Shown here: in pieces, positions 31,393 to 38,351 of the stretch
Layout of the letters: every line of letters starts with the position of its first letter
Position numbering within the stretch: position 1 is the stretch's first letter
Source: Gemmatimonadota bacterium
GTDB lineage: Bacteria; Gemmatimonadota; Gemmatimonadetes; Longimicrobiales; Gaopeijiaceae
DNA length: 38,351 nucleotides
Direction: 5' to 3'
Assembly: GCA_024638305.1 (NCBI GenBank)
Contig: JAHEKN010000015.1
Coordinates: forward strand, 1-38,351
Position numbers and translations under genes: made by a program
Notes under the pieces: model-generated
Seen by the model: the letters and a program-made list of their open reading frames with translations, nothing else
Database searches by the model: none
What the model was told of the DNA's origin: nothing

Positions 31393-32691
31393 TCAGCCTG
31401 GCGACATCGCCACCGGATGGTCCACGGGTCGGGGCACCAGGGCCTCGCCCTCGCTCCGCGCGATTACCGCGGACGCCGTGAGGTCGCCCGTGACATTGAC
31501 CGACGTGCGGATCATGTCGAGGATGCGGTCCACGCCCAGGATGAGCGCGATCCCGCCCTGCACGAACTCTCCCAGCCCGATGGAGTTCAGGACGATGATG
31601 AGCGTGATGATGCCGGCGCTCGGGACCCCCGCCGCACCGACCGAGGCCAGCGTGGCCGTAAGCACGACGACGAGCTGATCCGCGATCGTGAGGTCGATCC
31701 CGTAGATCTGCGCGATGAACATCACGGCCACGGCTTGATAGAGGGCGGTGCCGTCCATGTTGATGGTGGCCCCGAGCGGAAGCACGAAGCTCGCCACCTC
31801 GTTCGAGACCCCGACCTCCTCCTCGGCCGTCTCCATCGTGATGGGCAGCGTGGCGTTGGACGACGACGTGCTGAACGCGATGAGCTGCGGATTGCGGATG
31901 CGCTTGAAGAACGTGATCGGGTTGAGGCCGGCCAGCACGCGCAGGATGGTGCCGTAGGTCAAGGTGGCGTGGAGGAGCAGCCCGAGCACCACGACGAGCG
32001 AGTACATCAGGAGGCTCTGGAGCAGCTCGAAGCCGAACTCGGCCACGATGGCGGCGATCAGCGCGAACACCGCGTACGGCGCGAGCTTCATGATCCAATC
32101 GATCATGACCATACACGTCTGATTCACGCCGTCGAAGAAGGCTACCACCGCCTCCTTCTTGGGCGTCTCGATCAGCGTGAGCGCGGCTCCGAAGATGATC
32201 GTGAAGACGATCAGTGCCAGCAGATCCATCTCGGCCGCGGCCTGGACGGGGTTCGTCGGAATCATGTTCAGCAGGATCTCGACGGTGCTCGGCTTCTCGG
32301 CCGCCATGGTCATGCTGGCCTCGGCCTGGCCCGCGAAGTCAGCCGCCAGGCTGTCCCGGGTGGCCTGATCCACACCGGAACCCGGCTTCAACACGTTGGA
32401 GATGAGCAGCCCCAGCACGACCGCGATGGCGGTGGTGCACATGTAGTAGACGATCGTCTTGCTGCCGATCCGCCCGAGCTTGCGCAGGTCGCCCAACGAC
32501 ACCGTTCCGACCAGCAGACTCGCCACGACCAGGGGCACCACGATCATGGTGATCAGTCGGATCCAACCGGTTCCGATCGGCTGGATAGCCACGAGAACGC
32601 TGATGAACCAGCCGATCTCGAAGAAGTTGGCCACGAACCCGGCCACGACGCCGAGAAGGAGAGAGAGGAGGATCTTGTTGTAGAGCTGCAA
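31393..32691 (-). CDS. Dicarboxylate/amino acid:cation symporter (DAACS family, glutamate/aspartate type)
   Basis: A 432-residue membrane transporter related to GltPh and GltP. Substrate and sodium-binding motifs are intact: hairpin 1 FSTSSSNATLPIT, the unwound TM7 NMDGTALYQA, hairpin 2 GVPSAGIITLI, and TM8 DRILDMIRTSVNVTGD. TM8 keeps the Asp and Arg pairs (D-x-x-x-x-R-T-x-x-N-V-x-G-D) that bind aspartate or glutamate. The start is TTG at 32691, chosen because AGAGGAG lies eight bases upstream and no ATG is suitably placed. It would import Asp/Glu driven by Na+ or H+. Adjacent to an exported M19-like protein on the opposite strand. Confidence 0.93.
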   Translation of the reverse strand: MQLYNKILLSLLLGVVAGFVANFFEIGWFISVLVAIQPIGTGWIRLITMIVVPLVVASLLVGTVSLGDLRKLGRIGSKTIVYYMCTTAIAVVLGLLISNVLKPGSGVDQATRDSLAADFAGQAEASMTMAAEKPSTVEILLNMIPTNPVQAAAEMDLLALIVFTIIFGAALTLIETPKKEAVVAFFDGVNQTCMVMIDWIMKLAPYAVFALIAAIVAEFGFELLQSLLMYSLVVVLGLLLHATLTYGTILRVLAGLNPITFFKRIRNPQLIAFSTSSSNATLPITMETAEEEVGVSNEVASFVLPLGATINMDGTALYQAVAVMFIAQIYGIDLTIADQLVVVLTATLASVGAAGVPSAGIITLIIVLNSIGLGEFVQGGIALILGVDRILDMIRTSVNVTGDLTASAVIARSEGEALVPRPVDHPVAMSPG

Positions 32692-32896
32692 GGGGATGAC
32701 TCCTCTGGGTTGGCAAGGTGTCGCGCTGCCCTTATCGGGCCTCCTGTACTACCGGAGCTCGTGGTCCGGCGGTCCGGGAGCTTAGCCTGCGCCACGGGCG
32801 CCGGACAGTCGCACCCGGTATGTTGGCATCCGTTCCGGACCGCCGAGCGGTGCGGGAATGGCCCGCGCAAGAGTCCACGACCGCCTACATGCCGCG

Positions 32897-34090
32897 ATGA
32901 CCAAATCCGAGTTCACCCGGCGCGACCTGGTCCGCATGGGCGCCGGCGCGGTCGCAGCGTTCGTGGCCGCGCCCGCCATCAATCTGCGCCGCCATCCACT
33001 GTCGGTACGGATTCAGGGGCAGGAGGTGGGGCGCACGGAGTATTCGGCTCGCTGCATCGACCTGGTCACTGGATCGCTGGTGATCGACATGCTGGCGCCG
33101 CTCACGATCAACAACGAGATGCAGGCTCGCTGGGGTCCCGACGGCCGCGGGTTCACCGAGGCCGACCACATTGAGTTCCGCGACTCCGAGATCGACGTCT
33201 TCCACATCGCAGTGGGAGTGGGCGGACGCAACGCGCACGACGCGAAGGACAACGCCCTTCGGTTCGTGTCCACGCACAACGGCCTGATCGCCAACAGGCC
33301 GGACGTGTTCATGCGGGTTGACGAGGCCGAGGACTTCGACCGCGTCCGGGAAGCGGCCAAAGTGGGAGTCCTCATCGGGGTCCAGAACTCGGAGCATTTC
33401 GAGACCCCTGACGACGTCGACCTCTTCCACGGGCTCGGGCAACGGGTCTCGCAGCTAACGTACAACGCCCGCAATCGCATCGGGAACGGCTCGACCGAGC
33501 GCGTGGACGGAGGCATCAGCGATTTCGGCGTGTCCATCGTCGAGCGCATGAACCGCGTGGGCATGGCGGTGGACGTGTCCCACTCCGGGGACCGGACCAC
33601 GCTGGATGCGTGCGATATCTCCAGCCGACCGGTGCTCTTCACCCACTCGAACTCGAGGGTCCTCTCCGGTGGGCATCCCCGCACCAAGACCGACGAGGCC
33701 ATTCGGGCGATGGCGGCGACCGGTGGAGTGATGGGCATCACCGGCGTGCGGATGTTCGTGCGAGATCGGGAGCCCACGACCGTCCAGCACTTCCTGGGTC
33801 ACGTCGACCATGTGCGGGACCTGGTAGGGATCGAGCACCTGGGGATCGGGAGCGACGTCGACCTGCACGGCTACGACGACCTCCCGGAAGCGCAGAACGC
33901 CGCCCTGCGGGCCAACTACAAAGGCTCGTACGCGTTTCGCGCGAAAATCGACATCGAGGGGATAGACCATCCGAAGCGGATGTTCGACGTGGCCGAGGGT
34001 CTGATCGGACGCGGGTACACCGACGGACACATTCGCGGCATTCTCGGCGAGAATTTCCGTCGCGTGCTGAGCGAGATCTGGGGAGGATGA
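32897..34090 (+). CDS. Tat-exported M19 (membrane dipeptidase)-like protein lacking most zinc ligands
   Basis: A 397-residue protein of the renal dipeptidase (M19) fold. The N-terminus has a twin-arginine signal (FTRRDLVRMGAGAVAAFVAA). Core M19 landmarks are present: FGVSIVERMNRVGMAVDVSH (H229), PVLFTHSNSR (H250) and HLGIGSDVDLHGYDD (D320). The HxD of the first strand is replaced by IDMLAPL (62-69), and the bridging glutamate position reads IGVQNSE (Q163). In human DPEP1 the ligands are H20, D22, E125, H198 and H219; only the last two are retained. It probably has a different metal use, or no peptidase activity. ATG 32897 follows the promoter region of the divergent symporter. Overlaps the transporter gene by four bases. 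Confidence 0.88.
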   Translation: MTKSEFTRRDLVRMGAGAVAAFVAAPAINLRRHPLSVRIQGQEVGRTEYSARCIDLVTGSLVIDMLAPLTINNEMQARWGPDGRGFTEADHIEFRDSEIDVFHIAVGVGGRNAHDAKDNALRFVSTHNGLIANRPDVFMRVDEAEDFDRVREAAKVGVLIGVQNSEHFETPDDVDLFHGLGQRVSQLTYNARNRIGNGSTERVDGGISDFGVSIVERMNRVGMAVDVSHSGDRTTLDACDISSRPVLFTHSNSRVLSGGHPRTKTDEAIRAMAATGGVMGITGVRMFVRDREPTTVQHFLGHVDHVRDLVGIEHLGIGSDVDLHGYDDLPEAQNAALRANYKGSYAFRAKIDIEGIDHPKRMFDVAEGLIGRGYTDGHIRGILGENFRRVLSEIWGG

Positions 34091-35577
34091 CGCCCGAACA
34101 CGGCGCGGGCGACGCGCGGGCCCCCGAGGCCCGAACCGGGCTGACCCCCTACGAAGTCACCGAGCTGCCCGAGCCACCCTCGCCCAAGGGGTTGTCCTGG
34201 ATCGGCGTGGTGGGGCCCGGAGTCATCGTACTGGGCGCGTCGATTGGGAGCGGCGAGTTCCTGCTCGGCCCGGCGGCCTTCGTCCAGTACGGGCTCACAC
34301 TGCTGTGGGTCACCACCATCGCGGCGTTCCTGCAGACGGTGTTCAACACCGAGCTCATGCGCTACACCATCGCGACGGGGGAGCCCATTTTCACCGGGTT
34401 CATGCGTACCCGGCCCAACTCCTCGTTCTGGGCCTGGTTCTACGCGGGCATGTACTTCCTGCAGGCGGGCTGGCCGGGGTGGGCCGGGGCGGCGGCGGGC
34501 GCCATCTACTTCCTGTTCGCGCGGGAGCTGGCCGGGCCCGAGCAAGCCAACGTTGTCTACTGGATCGGGGTCGGCACGTTCGCCGTGTGCATTGGAATCC
34601 TCCTGCTCGGGCGCGCCATCGAGCGGACCCTCGAGCTCCTCAACTGGATCCTGGTGGTAGCGATCATCGCGGGCACGCTCATTCTCGCGATCATGTTCGT
34701 GGAGCCTTCCACCTGGTTCCGCGGCTTGACCGGGATGGTGGGCTTCGACCCGGGCACGAGGTCCTTCTCGTTCTTCCCTCCCGGCGCGGACTTCTTTCTG
34801 ATCGGCGCGTTCGCCGCCTACTCGGGTGCCGGCGGCGTCATCAACCTGACGCTCTCGAGCTGGGCGCGGGACAAGGGCTACGGGATGGGGAAGGTCGCGG
34901 GGTACATCCCCGCGGCCATGGGGGGTGAAAAGCGCCAGCTGGCACATGGAGGCTTCCGCTTCGAGACCACGGACTCGGCGATGGCCCGCTGGCGGGGCTG
35001 GTGGCGCATCGTACGGGCAGACCAGTGGGGGATCTACTTCATCGGTGCGCTGCTCGGCATGTTCTTGCCCGCGATCCTCTACACCACGTTCCTGGAGGCC
35101 GGCACCGACATCCGCGGGCTGGCAGTCGCTGCCGAGCTGGCGGGCGCCATGACGAGTGACGTGGGTCCGCTCTTCGGCGGCGCCGTGGCCCTCATGGCCG
35201 TGTGGGTACTCTTCAAAACCCAACTCGACATCGTCGAGGGCATGACCCGCTCCATCACGGACATCCTCTGGACCGGGAGCAAGCGCATCCGAGGCTGGAG
35301 GGGGGGCGACGTGCGGGTGGTGTACTATGCCGTCTTGGCCCTGATCGCGGTCTGGGGGGTTCTCGCGCTCCGGCTCGACCAGCCGATCGTGCTGCTCCAG
35401 CTCGGAGCCAACATGGCCGGCATCGTGTTCGTCGTCTCGTCGCTGCACGTGCTCTACGTAAACACGCGGCTCCTGCCCGAGAAGCTGCGGCCGCCCATGT
35501 GGCGCCGTGTCGCGCTCGTGGCCATGTCCGTCTTCTACGGCGCCTTCGTAACGCTCTGGCTGGGAAGCCTGTTCTAA
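34087..35577 (+). CDS. Nramp-family-like membrane transporter without the canonical metal-site motifs
   Basis: A 496-residue protein with about 11 or 12 transmembrane helices, recognisable as Nramp-like by its GPGVIVLGASIGSGEFLLGP opening (residues 43-62). In true Nramp metal transporters TM1 has DPGN and TM6 has MPH to bind Mn2+ or Fe2+. Here TM1 reads GASIGSGE and TM6 reads AFAAYSGAGGVINLTLSSWA. The expected ligands are not there, so the substrate is probably not Mn2+/Fe2+. The start ATG overlaps the M19-like gene's stop in ATGA (34087-34090), so the two are translationally coupled and probably act in one pathway. Confidence 0.82.
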   Translation: MTPEHGAGDARAPEARTGLTPYEVTELPEPPSPKGLSWIGVVGPGVIVLGASIGSGEFLLGPAAFVQYGLTLLWVTTIAAFLQTVFNTELMRYTIATGEPIFTGFMRTRPNSSFWAWFYAGMYFLQAGWPGWAGAAAGAIYFLFARELAGPEQANVVYWIGVGTFAVCIGILLLGRAIERTLELLNWILVVAIIAGTLILAIMFVEPSTWFRGLTGMVGFDPGTRSFSFFPPGADFFLIGAFAAYSGAGGVINLTLSSWARDKGYGMGKVAGYIPAAMGGEKRQLAHGGFRFETTDSAMARWRGWWRIVRADQWGIYFIGALLGMFLPAILYTTFLEAGTDIRGLAVAAELAGAMTSDVGPLFGGAVALMAVWVLFKTQLDIVEGMTRSITDILWTGSKRIRGWRGGDVRVVYYAVLALIAVWGVLALRLDQPIVLLQLGANMAGIVFVVSSLHVLYVNTRLLPEKLRPPMWRRVALVAMSVFYGAFVTLWLGSLF

Positions 35578-35644
35578 CCGTCGCTCCCCACCGCGGGTGT
35601 CTCTGCTTGGTAGGGCTCGGCCGAAAAAGGTGCTCTCGGAAGCG

Positions 35645-37468
35645 TCAGCGCGGCAGACGCACGTTGAACTCGATCTGCGCCAACTGCGCCGCCGAAGTCC
35701 CGGTTCTTTCCCGAAACGCCTCCCAGCGGGGATCGTCGTGCACGGGCCGGTAGTGCGGCTGCAGGAACTGCTGGTTGAGTCCGTCTTCGTTCTGCGCGAT
35801 GGCCTTCTCCAGCCATTCGAACGTCGCGTCCGCGTCCCCGGTCCACGCGTACACGTGTGCCACCTCCGACGGCCAGCGATCTCCCCAGCGTTCACGCAGC
35901 TCGGCGAACGCCGCCTGGAACTCCTCTTCCCGGCCGAGATCCCTCAGTGCCAGAGCCATGCCTTTGACCCGATACTCCTCATCCCCTTCTTCTTGCGCGA
36001 AGGTGGAAAGCGCGGCCTCTGGCTGCCCCTGTAACAGCAGCGCCATGCCGATGCCATAGTAGGCCGCAATTCTCCCAGGACTGAGGCTGAGCGCGGTTCG
36101 ATACGATTCCATGGAATCGTCCAGACGATCGGCCCATAGATACGCCACGCCAAACACTGAATGAATGGTCGGATTCACCGGGTCGCGAGCGCGCGCGTAC
36201 TCGAGCAATTCGATGGCCTCGTCCAATCGCCCCAAGTCCCTGACCAGCACCGCGGCGTCACTGATGACATCGGTGTTGGCCGGTTCCAATTCGAGCGCCA
36301 GTTGGAAATGCTGCAGCGCCTCAGCCCGGTCGTTGCCCGATGCAGCCGCGCGCCCGAGAAGGGCGTGCGCTTCGGCATGCTCGGGGTCGATTGCCAACGC
36401 ACGGTTGGCCGATTCCACGACCATTCCGTGGCCCTCTTCGACAGGTCGTAGGCCGTCCATTACCAACGTGAAGTACGTTCGGCCGAGACCCGCCCAGGCG
36501 GCGGCGTAGTCGGGATCGATCTCCACCGCCTGTTGGTACAGCGCTCGGGATTGCTCGAGGCTTTCGGCATTGCGCTGGTGTCCCATGTGCCGAGCCTGCA
36601 GGAACAGTGCGTAGGCGGCGGGATCGGCTTCTGCCGCCGTGGGGGTCGAGCCCAGTAACGTGACGGTGAGCTGCTCTGCCACGTCCGTGGCGATCTCGTC
36701 CTGGATGGAGAAGATGTCGTCCAACGTGCGATCCCAGGACTCGGACCAGAGGTGAAAGCCGTCGGCGGCTCTGATGAGCTGCGCAGTGACACGCACCTCA
36801 TTCCCCGACTTGCGGACCGACCCCTCCAGCACGTGGGCCACGTTCAGCCGCTTCGCGATCTCCGTGATCTCCAGATTCTGGCCCTTGAATGAGAACGACG
36901 ACGTGCGCGCCGCAACCTGCAGCTCGGGGATTTTGGCGAGCAGATTCAACAGCTCTTCGGAGATGCCATCCGAGAAGTACTCCTGTTCCGGGTCGGAGCT
37001 CATGTTGAGGAACGGGAGTACGGCGATCGACGCCTCTACGGCCCCCGCGGCCGTCGCAGTGGCAGCAGGAGAAACCGACTCTCTGCCGACGTACCACGCC
37101 CCTAGCAGCAGTGCGCTCAGACCGGTCAACGCCAGCACTCCCGCCGGCCAGCGCTGCCATGCGGGTGCCGCGATGATCGCCCTGATCTCGCCGGGCTCGG
37201 CCGCACTCGTTCGCTGCACTCCCTCCGGTGTCATTTCGAACGCCCAAGCCAGCACAACGGCTACGGGGAGGCCAAGCAGCACGATGAGAGCGACGAATCG
37301 GTAGGTCCATTCGGGCAACAGCAGCGCCGGGACGGCCAGGTCCACGACCTGGAGCAGCACGAATCCGACGATGCCGTAGACCGCCATCACTCGAAAGACG
37401 CGCCGCCGCTTCAACTCGGCGAAGAAGCGCTGGTAACTGGGGGCCGGGGCTGTCATCCCGGCCAACAT
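35645..37468 (-). CDS. Membrane protein with TolB-like N-domain and TPR repeats
   Basis: A 607-residue protein. Three N-terminal hydrophobic segments (about residues 28-48, 52-73 and 108-130) are followed by a periplasmic TolB-amino-like/FlgO-type domain. It starts SIAVLPFLNMSSDPEQEYFS and continues with GISEELLNLLAKIPELQVAA. Then come at least five tetratricopeptide repeats (for example DYAAAWAGLGRTYFTLVMDG, ALAIDPEHAEAHALLGRAAA). Such proteins often carry a cyclase or DNA-binding domain at the N-terminus; here only FFAELKRRRVFRVMAVYG is seen. It is possibly an assembly or regulatory scaffold. ATG 37468 is given; ATG 37456 (MTAPAPSYQRF) is equally likely. Confidence 0.82.
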   Translation of the reverse strand: MLAGMTAPAPSYQRFFAELKRRRVFRVMAVYGIVGFVLLQVVDLAVPALLLPEWTYRFVALIVLLGLPVAVVLAWAFEMTPEGVQRTSAAEPGEIRAIIAAPAWQRWPAGVLALTGLSALLLGAWYVGRESVSPAATATAAGAVEASIAVLPFLNMSSDPEQEYFSDGISEELLNLLAKIPELQVAARTSSFSFKGQNLEITEIAKRLNVAHVLEGSVRKSGNEVRVTAQLIRAADGFHLWSESWDRTLDDIFSIQDEIATDVAEQLTVTLLGSTPTAAEADPAAYALFLQARHMGHQRNAESLEQSRALYQQAVEIDPDYAAAWAGLGRTYFTLVMDGLRPVEEGHGMVVESANRALAIDPEHAEAHALLGRAAASGNDRAEALQHFQLALELEPANTDVISDAAVLVRDLGRLDEAIELLEYARARDPVNPTIHSVFGVAYLWADRLDDSMESYRTALSLSPGRIAAYYGIGMALLLQGQPEAALSTFAQEEGDEEYRVKGMALALRDLGREEEFQAAFAELRERWGDRWPSEVAHVYAWTGDADATFEWLEKAIAQNEDGLNQQFLQPHYRPVHDDPRWEAFRERTGTSAAQLAQIEFNVRLPR

Positions 37469-37599
37469 CGTCGACGGACCAGGTGATGGGAAGGGCGACT
37501 CCGGATCTGTCAGGCCCCTCGGGGCACGGGGGCAGGGTCCGGTGGTCCTACTCGATCACGTGCGATCACCCGCCATCGAGCCCGTACGAGCCGCTCCGT

Positions 37600-38351
37600 T
37601 CAGCGTCCTTCGTGCTTGAGCAGAAGTCCCGGCTGCGCCCCGGTCAGCTCTCCGTCGTCGATCACGAGGGCGCCGTTCACGATCAGGTAGTCCACTCCCT
37701 CCGAGTAGCGCATGGGGTCGCCGAAGTCGGCTACGTCCCGGATCCTCTCGGGGTCGAAAATGACGAGGTCGGCCACCATGCCCGGCGCGATCAGCCCTCG
37801 ATCGTGGAGTCCCAGCCGGCGCGCGGCCAGCGACGTCATCCTGCGGATGGCCTCCTCCAGCGTGATGATGCCGTCCTCGCGCACATACTTGGCGATCACC
37901 CGGGGGAAGGTGCCGAACGCGCGTGGGTGTGCGCTGGCCGTCGTGGCCGGATTCACCGGGGAGGCATCGGTGTCGATCATCACGAACGGCGCGCGGAGCG
38001 CCTGCCACTTCTGTTCCTCGTTCATGCTGAGCGGGTTGACGGAGACCCGACCGGTGGAGACGAGATCGAAGAACGCGCTCCAGGCATCGGTCCCCAGGAG
38101 ATCCGCCGCGGCGGCCAGCGAACGCCCGATCACCGCCGCATCCACGCTCCCTGGCGCGGAGACGATCAGCACGTTGTCCCAGTCCATGCCCACGTGCCGG
38201 TACCAGTTCTCCCAGTCCGAAGTGGTCTCGACTTCGCGCCGCAGCGCGGCGCGTACCTCCGGATCCTCCAGCGTGCCGAGGAAGGTCTCGGAGCCGCGGG
38301 CGTAGTGTCGCGGATGCAGGAACGACGTCAGGCCGATGCCGTTGCGAATGT
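37600..38351 (-). CDS. N-acyl-D-amino-acid deacylase (D-aminoacylase) family, C-terminal part
   Basis: The 5' part of this gene lies outside the window, so only about 250 C-terminal residues are seen and the open frame runs off the edge. It is of the amidohydrolase (urease) superfamily. The segments IDTDASPVNPATTASAHPRA and FGTFPRVIAKYVREDGIITL match, as do LEEAIRRMTSLAARRLGL and DRGLIAPGMVADLVIFDP. This is the D-aminoacylase/dihydroorotase C-terminal pattern. The metal-binding HxH motif would be in the missing N-terminal half. It removes acyl groups from N-acyl-D-amino acids or hydrolyses related amides. Nothing precedes it in this window. Confidence 0.85.
   Translation of the reverse strand, partial: IRNGIGLTSFLHPRHYARGSETFLGTLEDPEVRAALRREVETTSDWENWYRHVGMDWDNVLIVSAPGSVDAAVIGRSLAAAADLLGTDAWSAFFDLVSTGRVSVNPLSMNEEQKWQALRAPFVMIDTDASPVNPATTASAHPRAFGTFPRVIAKYVREDGIITLEEAIRRMTSLAARRLGLHDRGLIAPGMVADLVIFDPERIRDVADFGDPMRYSEGVDYLIVNGALVIDDGELTGAQPGLLLKHEGR

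Noticed and set aside
31333..33174. Very long plus-strand open frame opposite the symporter gene
   Set aside because: Its translation is a run of His, Asp, Arg and Gly repeats typical of antisense GC-rich DNA, and the symporter on the minus strand has full family motifs.
33916..35895. Long minus-strand open frame opposite the Nramp-like gene
   Set aside because: Low-complexity His/Gly/Glu/Arg translation with no motif, while the plus-strand gene is a recognised membrane protein family.
1..38351. CRISPR arrays, insertion sequences, integrases, att sites
   Set aside because: No regularly spaced repeats, transposase or recombinase motifs, or long direct or inverted repeats were found by reading both strands.

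Overview
This is a compact, GC-rich bacterial chromosome segment with 34 protein genes that I can support, most of them complete. I see no rRNA, tRNA, CRISPR array, insertion sequence or prophage gene. The gene mix suggests a Gemmatimonadota bacterium or a close relative. It includes short TonB-plug-only secreted proteins, a TolB-like/TPR membrane protein, a DUF4139 protein, a DUF420-CtaA pair, a short UvrC-like repair nuclease and a RpoD-like sigma factor without region 1.1. That taxonomic call is inference from gene content, not from a marker gene.

Layout. 152-5411 (+): a Ca2+-type P-type ATPase, a secreted M20 peptidase and a secreted plug-domain protein. 5431-7946 (-): a UvrC-like GIY-YIG nuclease, an ABM-domain protein, a plug-like lipoprotein and a small secreted protein. 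8160-11792 (+): an HD phosphohydrolase, a RpoD-like sigma factor with a candidate promoter and terminator, and RsgA. 11800-12810 (-): a lipoprotein. 12893-13820 (+): two coiled-coil proteins, the second with a Rad50-like CxxC hook. 13780-19696 (-): a probable operon of a GlsB/YeaQ protein, an M20 dipeptidase, HyuA and a DUF2723 glycosyltransferase-like membrane protein. 19845-20471 (+): an unknown protein. 20443-21788 (-): an ECF sigma factor followed by a PspA-like protein. 21989-23110 (-): an E1-alpha dehydrogenase with no E1-beta beside it and a terminator-like leader. 23503-24647 (+): an unknown protein coupled to a Bcp peroxiredoxin. 24637-25134 (-): a CoA-binding protein. 25251-26072 (+): a histidine-kinase-like ATPase. 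26105-27480 (-): heme A synthase and a DUF420 protein. 27560-29374 (+): an ABC exporter. 29371-32691 (-): a VapB-like protein, a DUF4139 protein and a glutamate/aspartate-type symporter. 32897-35577 (+): a Tat-exported M19-like protein overlapping an Nramp-like transporter. 35645-38351 (-): a TolB/TPR protein and the 3' part of a D-aminoacylase.

How the genes work together. Peptide and amino-acid use recurs in separate units: two M20 peptidases, the M19-like protein, D-aminoacylase, HyuA and the symporter. Envelope maintenance and stress is the second theme: ECF sigma with PspA, GlsB/YeaQ, Bcp and several exported proteins. The most unusual unit is 32897-35577. Two genes overlap by 4 bp, and each product keeps its family fold signature but lacks most of the family's metal-binding residues. 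The leader of the E1-alpha gene is the best candidate regulatory structure.
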